Source: Oricola sp. (GTDB lineage Bacteria > Pseudomonadota > Alphaproteobacteria > Rhizobiales > Rhizobiaceae). Taken from it: DNA of 64,000 nucleotides. Below, one piece after another: positions 26,857 to 35,984 of this stretch. The number at the start of each line of letters is the position of its first letter. Position 1 is the first letter of the stretch. The stretch lies in NCBI RefSeq assembly GCF_022763245.1, contig NZ_JALEGV010000036.1:1-64000 (forward strand), in the 5' to 3' direction. The position numbers were made by a program, and so were the translations under genes. Below the pieces are notes generated by a model. That model ran no database searches. It had not been told where the DNA came from and worked only from the letters and a program-made list of their open reading frames with translations.

Positions 26857-27798
26857 ATGAAGCTGTCCATCTGCACTGACGTGATGGGTGATCTTTCCTT
26901 CACCGACATGCTCGACAAATGTGTCAAGCTCGGCGTTGAAGGTATTGAAATGACTGGCGGCGGCTGGTCGCCGGCCCCGCATTTCCGGGCCGACGAACTG
27001 CTGGCCGACAAGGGCCTGTTGAAGACGAAGCTCAAGGAGATCGAGGCCCGCGGGCTTGAGATCGCCGCGCTGAACTGCTCGGCGAACCCGCTCGATCCCG
27101 GCGACATGGGCAAGCGTCATCGCAAGGAGATGAAGGAGACGATCCGCCTGGCGGGCGAGATCGGCGTCAAGAATATCGTCACCATGTCCGGCCTGCCCGA
27201 GGCGGCGCCCGGCGACATGGTGCCGAACTGGCTCGTCTACACCAAGTCCTGGCCCGACGAAATGCCCGAGCGCGACCGCTACCAGTGGGAGGACAGGGCC
27301 TTCCCGCTCTGGCACGACCTGGTGAAGTTGGCAAAGGAAGTCGGCGTTGAGAAATACGCGCTGGAAAACTTCTCCGCCATGCTGGTCTGGAACCCGGAAA
27401 CGCTGTTCCGGCTGCGCAACGAGGTCGGCCCGTCTGTGGGCATGAATCTCGACCCGTCGCACCTGTTCTGGAAGGGCGCCGAGCCCATCGCCGTGGCTCG
27501 CGCCCTCGGCGACGCCATCCACCACGTCCACGGCAAGGATACGCGCATTGAGAAGGGCTTAGCCGATGTCAACGGCCTGCTCGAACTGAAAGAGGTAACC
27601 GACGTCGCCAACCGGTCCTGGAACTATGTCGCCGTCGGCGCCGGGCACGACCTCCAGTACTGGAAGGAGTTTTTCTCCGTAGTCGGCATGATGGGCTACA
27701 ACGGCTGGGTGTCGCTGGAAATGGAAGACTTCACCATGTCCACCGAGGCCGGCATCCAGTCGTCCATCGATGCGCTCCAGGCGACGATCATTCGGTGA
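26857..27798 (+). CDS. Sugar phosphate isomerase/epimerase (TIM barrel)
   Basis: This 313-residue xylose-isomerase-like protein has metal-site landmarks YALENFSAML, GMNLDPSHLFW, HHVHGKDTR and SLEMEDF. This subgroup (GIEMTGGGWSPAPH near residue 33) is frequent next to Gfo/Idh dehydrogenases in sugar and inositol operons, where partner pairs interconvert ketoses. The exact substrate is unknown. The start has a purine-rich AAGAAAGG upstream. Confidence 0.75.
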   Translation: MKLSICTDVMGDLSFTDMLDKCVKLGVEGIEMTGGGWSPAPHFRADELLADKGLLKTKLKEIEARGLEIAALNCSANPLDPGDMGKRHRKEMKETIRLAGEIGVKNIVTMSGLPEAAPGDMVPNWLVYTKSWPDEMPERDRYQWEDRAFPLWHDLVKLAKEVGVEKYALENFSAMLVWNPETLFRLRNEVGPSVGMNLDPSHLFWKGAEPIAVARALGDAIHHVHGKDTRIEKGLADVNGLLELKEVTDVANRSWNYVAVGAGHDLQYWKEFFSVVGMMGYNGWVSLEMEDFTMSTEAGIQSSIDALQATIIR

Positions 27799-27804
27799 CG
27801 CAAG

Positions 27805-28089
27805 ATGTACAAGTTCATCATCACGATCGAACTTGAGCCGGGGGCGCGCGAGAAGATCCTCGCGCGCGCTCCCGAGGCGCAAGCTGCCACGCGTGCCGAG
27901 CCAGGCTGCCTGGCCTATGATTTCTTCACCTGCACCGACGACGCCGACAAGCTCGTCTTCGTCGAGTCCTGGGAGGACGAGGCGGCGCATGCCTTCCACA
28001 TGAATCAGGCGCACACCAAGAGGTTCATCGCCTTTCACGAGCAGTTCCACCGGTCACTGACCTTCGAAACGATCAATCCGGCCAGCTGA
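27805..28089 (+). CDS. ABM-domain protein (YgiN-like quinol monooxygenase family)
   Basis: This 94-residue single-domain protein has an antibiotic-biosynthesis-monooxygenase fold (EPGAREKILARAPEAQAATRAEPGCLAYDFF...FVESWEDEAAHAFHMNQAHTKRF). Such ferredoxin-like dimers oxidise quinols or act as small-molecule isomerases, or act on electrophilic metabolites. It is not a standard iol gene; its place between two TIM-barrel genes suggests a role with an unstable diketo intermediate, which is speculative. Confidence 0.75.
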   Translation: MYKFIITIELEPGAREKILARAPEAQAATRAEPGCLAYDFFTCTDDADKLVFVESWEDEAAHAFHMNQAHTKRFIAFHEQFHRSLTFETINPAS

Positions 28090-28090
28090 G

Positions 28091-29020
28091 ATGTCGAACC
28101 CCGTCACCATAAGCTGCGCGCCCTGCTGCTGGGGAGTGGACGACGTGTCCAATCCGCATCTGCCGGCATGGGAGCACGTTCTGGATGAAGCCGCCGAGGC
28201 GGGGTTCGGCGGGCTGGAGCTCGGGCCATACGGTTACATGCCGCTCGATCCCGATGTGGTCGGGAAAGCTTTGGCGAAGCGCGGGCTTTCCATCGTTGCG
28301 GGAACGATCTTCGACGACCTGGTTTCGCCGGAAAACCGAGAAAACCTGCTGCGCCAGACGGACGAGATTTGCGCGCTCATCACCGCGCTGCCGAAGCCGA
28401 GGAGCCATGTGGGCCAGCGCTTCGAAGCACCGTATCTGACCGTCATGGATTTCGGCCATGACGAACGGGACTTCGCAGCAGGCCATGCGGACCGAGCGCC
28501 CCGTCTCGACGATGCTGCATGGGCCGGCATGATCGGAAATATCCATGCGATCGCGGATCTCGCCCGCGAGAAACACGGCGTGCGCGCCACCATTCATTCG
28601 CATGCAGGCGGCTATATCGAGTTCGAAGATGAAATCGCCCAGCTGACGGACGATATTTCGCCCGAAACCGCGGGGCTTTGCCTCGATACCGGCCATCTCG
28701 CCTATGCAGGCATGGACGCCGTCGCCACGCTGCGCCGTTATCGGGACCGCCTGGACTACATCCATTTTAAGGATATCGACCCGGGCGTCTTCGATCAGGT
28801 CATGGGCGAGGAGATCCGCTTCTTCGACGCCTGCGCCAAGGGCGTCATGTGCCCGATCGGGCGTGGCAGCATCGACTATGCAGCCATCCGCGCGCTGCTG
28901 ACCGAGTCGGATTACGGCGGCTACATCACCATCGAGCAGGAACGCGATCCCCGCAATGCGCAGGGCATTCTCGACGATCTGGCGGCGAGCCGGACTTTCC
29001 TGCGCGAAACAGGTTTCTGA
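28091..29020 (+). CDS. iolE: IolE-like inosose dehydratase
   Basis: This 309-residue TIM-barrel protein starts SCAPCCWGVDDVSNP and matches IolE in its second half: LCLDTGHLAYAGMDAV, YIHFKDID, GRGSIDYAAI and TIEQERDPRNA correspond to the IolE metal site and C-terminal blocks. The N-terminal half is divergent from characterised IolE. IolE dehydrates 2-keto-myo-inositol to the diketo compound used by IolD. No better IolE candidate exists in the cluster. It lies 1 bp after the ABM gene. Confidence 0.65.
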   Translation: MSNPVTISCAPCCWGVDDVSNPHLPAWEHVLDEAAEAGFGGLELGPYGYMPLDPDVVGKALAKRGLSIVAGTIFDDLVSPENRENLLRQTDEICALITALPKPRSHVGQRFEAPYLTVMDFGHDERDFAAGHADRAPRLDDAAWAGMIGNIHAIADLAREKHGVRATIHSHAGGYIEFEDEIAQLTDDISPETAGLCLDTGHLAYAGMDAVATLRRYRDRLDYIHFKDIDPGVFDQVMGEEIRFFDACAKGVMCPIGRGSIDYAAIRALLTESDYGGYITIEQERDPRNAQGILDDLAASRTFLRETGF

Positions 29021-29030
29021 GGGCAGACCC

Positions 29031-30944
29031 ATGAACAAGAAACTCGACGTCATCACCATCGGCCGTTCATCCGTCGACCTTTACGGCACGCAGATCGGCG
29101 GACGGCTGGAGGACATGGGGTCCTTCGACAAGTATATCGGCGGATCGCCGACAAACATGGCATGCGGCACGGCGCGGCTCGGCCTGAAGTCCGGGCTCAT
29201 CACCCGGGTCGGCGACGAGCATATGGGCCGCTTCATCCGTGAGGAACTGCAACGCCACGGCGTCGATGTCGACGGCGTGCGGACCGACCCCGAGCGTCTG
29301 ACCGCGCTTGTCATCCTCGGCATCCGCGACGAGGACCAGTTTCCGCTGATTTTCTACCGCGAGAACTGCGCCGATATGGCGATGGACGAGCACGACATCG
29401 ATCCGGATTACATCACATCCGCGAGGTCCGTCGTCGCGACCGGCACGCATCTCAGCCACACTCGCACCGAAGCCGCTGTCCTGAAGGCGCTGAAGATCGC
29501 GCGAGAAAGCGGCCTCCAGACCGCGCTCGACATCGACTACCGGCCGAACCTCTGGGGCGTCGCCGGACACGGCGAGGGCGAGAGCCGTTTCGTCGCGTCG
29601 GACAAGGTGACCGCCAAGCTGCAATCGACGCTGCACCTTTTCGACCTGATCGTCGGTACCGAGGAAGAGTTCCACATCGCCGGCGGCTCCACCGACACGC
29701 TTGAAGCGCTACGTGCCGTACGCAAGGTCTCCGACGCGACGTTGGTCTGCAAGCGCGGCCCCATGGGAGCGGTGGCCTTCACCGCCGAAATCCCCGGCAG
29801 TCTTGACGAAGGCGAGGCGGGACCGGGCTTTCCGATCGAGGTATTCAACGTGCTCGGCGCCGGCGACGGCTTCATGTCCGGTCTCCTGAAGGGGTGGCTC
29901 GACGGCGAGGCCTGGCCGGTCGCACTGAAATACGCCAATGCCTGCGGGGCCTTCGCGGTCAGCCGGCACGGCTGCGCGCCGGCCTATCCGAGCTGGGAGG
30001 AACTGCAGTTTTTCTTCAAACGCGGCATCGTCCGTCCCGACCTGCGCCATGACGCGGAATTGGAGCAGGTGCACTGGGCGACCAATCGGCACGGCGACTG
30101 GTCGACGGTCCGCGTCTTCGCCTTCGACCACCGGCTGCAACTGGAGGAGATGGAAGGATACTCTCTGGACAAGGGCGGCCGCTTCAAGGAGCTCTGCCTC
30201 GACGCAGCGCTCAAGGTGCAGGACGGCCGCGGCGGTTATGGCATCCTCTGCGACAACCGGATCGGGCGCAGCGCCCTGCACCGGGCGTCTGGCACCGGGC
30301 TATGGATCGGCCGACCGACCGAATGGCCGGGTTCACGGCCGCTGGAACTGGAGCCCGAGCTCGGGCCGGACTGCGGCAAGCTTGCCGAATGGACCCGCGA
30401 GGACGTCGTCAAGGTTCTCTGTTTCTGCCACCCGGGCGATGACGCCGAGACGTGGGCGGCACAGGAGGAAACCGTCCGGCGGCTCTTCACCGCGTCTCGG
30501 CGCAACCGGCTGGAATTCCTGCTGGAGGTGATCCCTTCGAAAGTGGCACCCGTCGAGGACGATACCACGGCGCGGATTATCCAGCGTTTCTACGATATCG
30601 GCGTCTGCCCCGACTGGTGGAAGCTTGAGCCGATGAAGACGGACGGCGCGTGGCGGCAGTCGGTCGAGGCTATCGAGCGCAACGATCCGCACACGCGCGG
30701 CATCGTCGTCCTCGGCCTCGACGCGCCGGAAGCGGAACTGGCCGCGAGCTTCGAGATCGCCGCGCGCTTTGACCTTGTGAAGGGTTTCGCCGTCGGCCGG
30801 ACGATCTTCGGCGATGCGGCGCGGGGCTGGATGAAGGGCGAGATGACCGACACGGATGCGGTCGGCCAGATGGTCGATCGGTTCACCCGACTTTGCGGGA
30901 TCTGGGACACGGCGCGTGAGAAGGCGCGGGAGAAAGCATCATGA
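29031..30944 (+). CDS. iolC: 5-dehydro-2-deoxygluconokinase fused to DUF2090 aldolase-like domain
   Basis: This 637-residue bifunctional protein has a PfkB kinase domain in residues 1-330 (GGSPTNMACGTARLG, and VLGAGDGFMSGLL with the catalytic Asp) that phosphorylates 5-dehydro-2-deoxy-D-gluconate; residues 345-630 are DUF2090, a LacD/IolJ-like barrel (VFAFDHR near its start) thought to cleave the phosphate to malonate semialdehyde and dihydroxyacetone phosphate. The fusion is typical of rhizobia and relatives and explains the absence of iolJ. It overlaps iolD by 4 bases. Confidence 0.92.
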   Translation: MNKKLDVITIGRSSVDLYGTQIGGRLEDMGSFDKYIGGSPTNMACGTARLGLKSGLITRVGDEHMGRFIREELQRHGVDVDGVRTDPERLTALVILGIRDEDQFPLIFYRENCADMAMDEHDIDPDYITSARSVVATGTHLSHTRTEAAVLKALKIARESGLQTALDIDYRPNLWGVAGHGEGESRFVASDKVTAKLQSTLHLFDLIVGTEEEFHIAGGSTDTLEALRAVRKVSDATLVCKRGPMGAVAFTAEIPGSLDEGEAGPGFPIEVFNVLGAGDGFMSGLLKGWLDGEAWPVALKYANACGAFAVSRHGCAPAYPSWEELQFFFKRGIVRPDLRHDAELEQVHWATNRHGDWSTVRVFAFDHRLQLEEMEGYSLDKGGRFKELCLDAALKVQDGRGGYGILCDNRIGRSALHRASGTGLWIGRPTEWPGSRPLELEPELGPDCGKLAEWTREDVVKVLCFCHPGDDAETWAAQEETVRRLFTASRRNRLEFLLEVIPSKVAPVEDDTTARIIQRFYDIGVCPDWWKLEPMKTDGAWRQSVEAIERNDPHTRGIVVLGLDAPEAELAASFEIAARFDLVKGFAVGRTIFGDAARGWMKGEMTDTDAVGQMVDRFTRLCGIWDTAREKAREKAS

Positions 30945-32773
30945 CGAAGACAATCCGACTGACCGCCGCGCAGGCCATGGTGAAATGGCTGAGCGTGCAG
31001 CTGACCGAAGACAATGAGCGCTTCATCGAGGGCGTCTGGGCGATTTTCGGCCACGGTAACGTGGCCGGCATGGGCGAGGCGCTGCACAAGTACCGCGACG
31101 CCTTACCGACCTGGCGCGGCCAGAACGAGCAGACCATGGCGCATGCCGCGATCGCCTATGCCAAGACGAAGAAGAGGAAGCGCGCCCATGCCGTGACCTC
31201 GTCGATTGGCCCCGGCTCGACCAATCTGGTCACCGCCGCCGCGCTCGCCCTTGTGAACCGACTGCCGCTCCTGATGATCTGCGGCGATGTCTTCGCCAAT
31301 CGCCGGCCGGATCCGGTGCTGCAGCAGATCGAGGATTTCGACGACGGGACGGTTTCGGCCAACGACGCATTCCGCCCGGTTGTGCGCTATTTCGACCGGA
31401 TCACTAGGCCGGAACACCTGCTGACCTGCCTGCCGCGCGCGCTCTCGGTCATGACTGATCCGGCCAATTGCGGACCGGTCTGCCTTGCCTTCTGCCAGGA
31501 CGTGCAGGCAGAAGCCTTCGACTATCTGGAAGCGTTCTTCGAGCCTAAGGTCTGGCGTATCCGCCGCCCGGAGCCCGATCCGCGCGAGGTGGTCGACGTC
31601 GTGGCGGCCATAAAAGCGGCCAAGCGACCTTTGATCGTTTCCGGCGGCGGCGTGCTCTATTCCGGCGCCGAGGAGACGCTGGCGGCCTTTGCCGCACGGC
31701 ACCGCATTCCCTTCGTCGAGACACAGGCGGGCAAGGGCGGATTGTCCTCCGAGGACGAGTATAATTTCGGCTCGCCTGGCGTGACCGGTTCGGCCTGCGC
31801 TAACGAGTTGTGCGCGACCGCCGATTTGATCATCGGCGTCGGCACACGTTTCCAGGACTTCACCACGGGATCGTGGACGGTATTCGGCGCGGAGGATCGC
31901 AAGCTCGTCTCCATCAACCTCGCTGGCTATGACGCGACCAAGCACAACGCGCTTCCCGTCGTCGGCGACGCCAAGGTGACGCTTGAAAAGATCTCGCAAG
32001 GCCTCGGCGACGCCCGCTTCGGTTGGCACGACCCGTCGGCGCGAACCGGCTGGCACGAGTCCGTCCGCACCGTTACCGCTGCACCGCGCGACACCAATCT
32101 CCTCCCGACCGATGCCCAGGTGATCGGCGCGGTGCAGCGTGTTTCCACCGAGGCGACCGTGGCGATGTGCGCCGCCGGTACCATGCCTGGCGCGCTGCAG
32201 GTGCTTTGGCAGGCGGCACAGGGCGGCTACCACATGGAATATGGCTACTCCTGCATGGGCTACGAAGTCGCCGGCGCCATGGGCATCAAGCTCGCGGCAC
32301 CCGAAAAGGAAGTGATCTGCTTCGTCGGCGATGGCTCCTACATGATGGCCAATTCCGAGCTCGCGACGGCTGTCATGCGCCGTGTGCCTTTCACGATCGT
32401 GCTGACCGACAATCGCGGCTATGGCTGCATCAACCGGCTGCAGATCGAGTGCGGCGGAGCCGAGTTCAATAATATGTACAAGGACTCGCAGGTAGAGGTG
32501 CAGCCGGAAATCGACTTCGTCGCGCATGCCGGTTCCATGGGCGCGCATGCCGAAAAGGCGTCCGACATTGCAGACCTAGAGGCGAAGATCGTCGCAGCGC
32601 GCGACCGCGATATCCCGAGCGTGATCGTCATCGACACGGACGCGGTGCCTGGAACCGGCGCCGGCGGCCACTGGTGGGACGTCGCCGTGCCGCAGGCCGG
32701 TGGGCCGGAGCGGCTGGAAAAGGCTCGCGAGCGCTATGCCGACAACGCCGCGAAACAACGCACATTCGACTAA
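30941..32773 (+). CDS. iolD: 3D-(3,5/4)-trihydroxycyclohexane-1,2-dione hydrolase
   Basis: This 610-residue thiamine-diphosphate enzyme has the acetolactate-synthase fold: N-terminal Pyr domain (with GHGNVAGMGEAL), central domain, and a C-terminal PP domain with FVGDGSYMMANSELATA. The ThDP motif GDG...N is complete. It hydrolyses the ring of diketo-inositol to 5-deoxyglucuronate. It is about the usual length and coupled to iolC. Confidence 0.93.
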   Translation: MTKTIRLTAAQAMVKWLSVQLTEDNERFIEGVWAIFGHGNVAGMGEALHKYRDALPTWRGQNEQTMAHAAIAYAKTKKRKRAHAVTSSIGPGSTNLVTAAALALVNRLPLLMICGDVFANRRPDPVLQQIEDFDDGTVSANDAFRPVVRYFDRITRPEHLLTCLPRALSVMTDPANCGPVCLAFCQDVQAEAFDYLEAFFEPKVWRIRRPEPDPREVVDVVAAIKAAKRPLIVSGGGVLYSGAEETLAAFAARHRIPFVETQAGKGGLSSEDEYNFGSPGVTGSACANELCATADLIIGVGTRFQDFTTGSWTVFGAEDRKLVSINLAGYDATKHNALPVVGDAKVTLEKISQGLGDARFGWHDPSARTGWHESVRTVTAAPRDTNLLPTDAQVIGAVQRVSTEATVAMCAAGTMPGALQVLWQAAQGGYHMEYGYSCMGYEVAGAMGIKLAAPEKEVICFVGDGSYMMANSELATAVMRRVPFTIVLTDNRGYGCINRLQIECGGAEFNNMYKDSQVEVQPEIDFVAHAGSMGAHAEKASDIADLEAKIVAARDRDIPSVIVIDTDAVPGTGAGGHWWDVAVPQAGGPERLEKARERYADNAAKQRTFD

Positions 32774-32783
32774 GGAGAAAGAG

Positions 32784-33590
32784 ATGCCCGACCTGCTCCG
32801 CAAACCGTTCGGCACTCATGGCAAGGTTCACGAAATCACGCCTCAATCGGCGGGATGGCGCTATGTCGGCTTCTCGCTTTATCGGCTGCGCGAAGGCGAG
32901 ACGGCCGGCGAGGCGACCGGCGACCGCGAGGTGATCCTGGTGATGGTCGAGGGCAAGGCGCGCTTCGCTGCGGCCGGCAAGGACTGGGGCGAGCTGGGCG
33001 AGCGGATGAACGTCTTCGAGAAGACGCCGCCGCATTGCCTCTACGTGCCGAATGGCGAGGAATGGAAGGCCACGGCCACCACCGATTGCGTAATCGCAGT
33101 CTGCTCGGCCCCCGGCAGGGGCGGCCATGAGGCGCGCCGCATCGGACCGGACGGCATCACGCTCACCGAGCGCGGCAAGGGAACCAACACGCGCTACATC
33201 AACAACATCGCCATGGAAAACGAGGACTATTGCGACTCGCTGCTGGTGACCGAGGTCTTCACGCCCGCGGGCCATTGGTCGTCGTTTCCGAGCCACCGCC
33301 ACGACGAGGACGACTACCCTCGAATTACGTATCTGGAAGAAACCTACTACCACCGGCTCGATCCTGCGGAGGGCTTCGGCATCCAGCGCGTCTACACGGA
33401 CGACCTGCAGCTGAATGAAACCATGGCGGTCTCTGACGGCGACGTCGTCCTCGTGCCGAAAGGCCATCACCCCTGCGGCGCGCCCTACGGGTTCGGCATG
33501 TACTACCTAAATGTCATGGCCGGGCCGCTGCGCAAGTGGCGCTTCGTGCCGGCGCCCGAGGTCGAGTGGATCATGAAGCGCGACGCGTGA
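32784..33590 (+). CDS. iolB: 5-deoxy-glucuronate isomerase
   Basis: This 268-residue bicupin has the KduI/IolB signature FPSHRHDEDD (metal-binding His and Glu), LEETYYHR, and VPKGHHPCGAPYGF with the last His ligand. It isomerises 5-deoxyglucuronate to 5-dehydro-2-deoxygluconate, the IolC substrate. AAGGAGAAAGAG precedes ATG 32784. The stop overlaps the next gene by 1 base. Confidence 0.93.
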   Translation: MPDLLRKPFGTHGKVHEITPQSAGWRYVGFSLYRLREGETAGEATGDREVILVMVEGKARFAAAGKDWGELGERMNVFEKTPPHCLYVPNGEEWKATATTDCVIAVCSAPGRGGHEARRIGPDGITLTERGKGTNTRYINNIAMENEDYCDSLLVTEVFTPAGHWSSFPSHRHDEDDYPRITYLEETYYHRLDPAEGFGIQRVYTDDLQLNETMAVSDGDVVLVPKGHHPCGAPYGFGMYYLNVMAGPLRKWRFVPAPEVEWIMKRDA

Positions 33591-34399
33591 TGCTCCGCCG
33601 GGCCCTGAACCAGAAAACGGCGCGGCATCTGCCTTGGCTGGATTTCCTCGAACTCGCGCAGTCGCTCAACTGCGTCGGCGTCGAAGCGCGCAACGATCTC
33701 GGTCGCCCGATCTTCGACGGCATCGCGCTAGGGCAGGCGGGCAAAATGGCGCGCGATCGCGGCTTGCGGCTGCTGGGCCTGAGCGAGGTCTATCCGTTCA
33801 ACGACTGGAACGGCGAACGCGCGTCCGAGGTGAGAAGCCTGATCGAAACCGCCCATGCAGCCGGCGCCGAAACAATCAGCCTCATCCCGCGGGTTGACGG
33901 GCAGGGGACGGAGGACGGCCTTCGTCAAAAGGTACTGCGCGACGTGATGCGAGAGATTCTGCCGATGCTCGACGGCACGGATGTCGTCGCCCTGATCGAG
34001 CCGATCGGCTTCGACAAGTCATCACTCAAGCACAAGGCGGAACTGGTCGGGGCGATCGAGGACGTTGGCGGACCGGAGAAATTCAAGCTGGTCCACGACA
34101 CGTTCCAGCATGTCATCGCGGGCGAGACGGAGATTTTTGCTCCCTATGCGGGCATCGTCCACATATCCGGCATTTCCGATCCGGATGTCCCGCTGGACGA
34201 GACGCAGGATGCCCATCGGATATTGGTGGATGCGAACGACCGCTGCCGCAATATCAAACAAATCGAAGCGTTTCTCGCCGCAGGCTATGACGGCGCGTTC
34301 TCGTTTGAATGCACGGAGCCGTCGGTGCAGGCTTCCCCGATTCTGGAACAAGAAATTCGACGTTCCTTCCTCTATCTCGAAACACAGACACGCTCGTAG
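33590..34399 (+). CDS. IolI-like 2-keto-myo-inositol isomerase (TIM barrel)
   Basis: This 269-residue protein starts RRALNQKTARHLPWLDFLELAQSL and contains LLGLSEVYPFNDW, ALIEPIGFD, KLVHDTFQHV and FSFECTEPS, which place the metal ligands as in IolI. IolI interconverts keto-inositol isomers so that D-chiro-inositol can enter the route. ATG 33590 overlaps the iolB stop; last gene of the run. Identity as IolI rather than another epimerase is moderately supported. Confidence 0.7.
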   Translation: MLRRALNQKTARHLPWLDFLELAQSLNCVGVEARNDLGRPIFDGIALGQAGKMARDRGLRLLGLSEVYPFNDWNGERASEVRSLIETAHAAGAETISLIPRVDGQGTEDGLRQKVLRDVMREILPMLDGTDVVALIEPIGFDKSSLKHKAELVGAIEDVGGPEKFKLVHDTFQHVIAGETEIFAPYAGIVHISGISDPDVPLDETQDAHRILVDANDRCRNIKQIEAFLAAGYDGAFSFECTEPSVQASPILEQEIRRSFLYLETQTRS

Positions 34400-34479
34400 C
34401 GAATGGCGTGCGAGAAAAATCACTCCCAACTACGAATCAAACTGCCTGCACTTTTCTCCTGATCCTTTGGATTGCTGCA

Positions 34480-34815
34480 TCAGAGCTCCTGCGCCGCAGG
34501 CCGGAACAGAATCTCGTTGATGTCGCCCTCCGCAGGCAGGCTGATCGCGAGAAGAGCGCAGCGGGCGAAGCTCGAGGCGGGAATGGCGTATTTCTTGTAG
34601 AAGGCCGACACCCATTCCGAGAAACCCTCGCAACCGAACTCGGCGGCTCCGTGTTCACCGCTCCCGGTGTCCACGAAACCGGCGGCTGCCGTCGATTCAG
34701 TGGGGACCTTGAGTTCCCAGTCTCCGAGATCCCGTGCCGAAGCGCTCCCGCCGAATGCGAATCCTGCGGCGGTCAATCCAAATGCCGATGCGACAAGTGA
34801 CGATTTGATCTTCAA
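34480..34815 (-). pseudogene. Chimeric remnant: signal peptide joined to an SDR C-terminus
   Basis: A 111-codon frame starts at TTG 34815 with AAGGAG 7-8 bases upstream. Residues 1-28 form a convincing signal peptide (KIKSSLVASAFGLTAAGFAF, then GGSASA). The last 44 residues (AFYKKYAIPASSFARCALLA, then PAEGDINEILFRPAAQEL) match the C-terminal tail of cytosolic short-chain dehydrogenases, which never carry signal peptides. The middle is unrecognised. It is probably a deletion junction between an exported-protein gene and an SDR gene rather than a functional protein, although it retains a start, an SD and an open frame. Confidence 0.6.
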
Positions 34816-35090
34816 AGCTGGTCTCCTTTGGACACTGTGTCTGCGGCTCGACGGTCGGGGAGGCACCCGCATCAATGATTCGTGCCACGTCGTTCGAGCG
34901 CAACGTATTTCCGTGGGGCGAGCCATAGCTTTGAGGAATGTGAGCGGCGGGATTCTGTAGGACGACCTGAGTGTTTTCCATGGCGCCGCGTGATGCTGTC
35001 CTCGTCCCGGAATGTCGGAACGATCTGCAGTCGTAGCTTGCGCGAACGGCGTGCTCGGCGGAGGCAAACGCCCCCCTTTGTCATCGCCGG
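34816..35090. other. Spacer without recognised gene
   Basis: Short frames occur on both strands but none shows a domain or good SD. It contains the upstream region of the chimeric remnant and separates it from the IclR gene. Confidence 0.4.
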
Positions 35091-35849
35091 TCACTTGAGA
35101 GCGGACGTCGCCTTGTACCCGAGCCGGCGGGAGATCTCGGCGGCCGCTCTCATGATATGGGGAGCCATGGCGGCAGCCTCTTCGGCGGACATGCGCATGG
35201 TCGGCGCCCTCAGGGCTATCGACGCCGTGATGCAGCCAGAACTGTTCCAGACTGGCGCGCCGACGCCGCTTGCGCCTGACGAGTATTCTTCTTCCTCGAA
35301 GCTCCAGCCTCGGTCCCGCGCGACTTTAAGTTCCCCGCGCAACGCGTCGGGATCGACGATCGTCTTCGGCGTGTAGGCCTTCAAGCCGCCCGCGATCACC
35401 TCCTCAGTCACTGACGGATGGTCGAAGGCAAGAAGCGCCTTGCCGGCCGCGCCACAATACAGGGGGATGCGTCGGCCGACCTCGGAGACCACGCGGACTT
35501 CTCGCATGCTCTCGCGGACATATTCGACCGTGTTCGACAGCCCATGCCGTCCCGAAAGGACCACGGTTTCGTTCAGGCGCTCGCACAGTCCTTCGAGAAC
35601 CGGCTCGGCAACGCGCAGCAGTTCCAACCGGGTTTGAGGCCCTGATGCGATCGCCAGCAAGGCCGCCCCCATACTGTAGCGCCGGGTGGAAAGGTTCTGC
35701 TCCACCCATTGTTCATGCATCAGCGTCTTCAGGATGCGATGGGTCATCGCCTTGTCCATGCCTGTCGCCTCGGCGAGTTCGGTCACACCCCACTCCGGGC
35801 GGTCCTCGAACATTTGAACGATACGAATGGCGTTCTTGACGGCTCTCAT
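35091..35849 (-). CDS. IclR-family transcriptional regulator
   Basis: This 252-residue protein has a winged HTH (VKNAIRIVQMFEDRPEWGVTELAEATGMDKAMTHRIL, residues 4-42) and a C-terminal GAF-like effector domain with YCGAAGKALLAFD and the closing SGxxGVGAPVWN...ASIALRAP. It is divergent from the amidohydrolase operon, and one copy of a 25-bp repeat lies just upstream of each gene, so it very likely controls itself and that operon. Confidence 0.92.
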   Translation of the reverse strand: MRAVKNAIRIVQMFEDRPEWGVTELAEATGMDKAMTHRILKTLMHEQWVEQNLSTRRYSMGAALLAIASGPQTRLELLRVAEPVLEGLCERLNETVVLSGRHGLSNTVEYVRESMREVRVVSEVGRRIPLYCGAAGKALLAFDHPSVTEEVIAGGLKAYTPKTIVDPDALRGELKVARDRGWSFEEEEYSSGASGVGAPVWNSSGCITASIALRAPTMRMSAEEAAAMAPHIMRAAAEISRRLGYKATSALK

Positions 35850-35870
35850 GGAAAACGGCCCTTGCGTAAA

Positions 35871-35895
35871 TTTGTTTCTATATAGTCAACAATTG
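35871..35895 (+). repeat. 25-bp direct repeat, copy 1 (probable IclR operator)
   Basis: An exact 25-bp sequence shared with 35985-36009. It contains the inverted pair TTGTT-N11-AACAA around TCTATATAGTC. This copy lies 22 bp upstream of the IclR start codon on that gene's side of the divergent region. Confidence 0.75.
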
Positions 35896-35984
35896 CAAAA
35901 AATGCAACCAAGATCTTCATTTTAAGGCTGGGAAAGCGAGAAAAAGCTGGTATGAGTGCGCCTCAAAGAAATCCAGGCGCGGCT

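Noticed and set aside
30941..32773. Acetolactate synthase large subunit
   Set aside because: The ThDP-enzyme fold is shared, but the position between iolC and iolB and the sequence blocks fit IolD.
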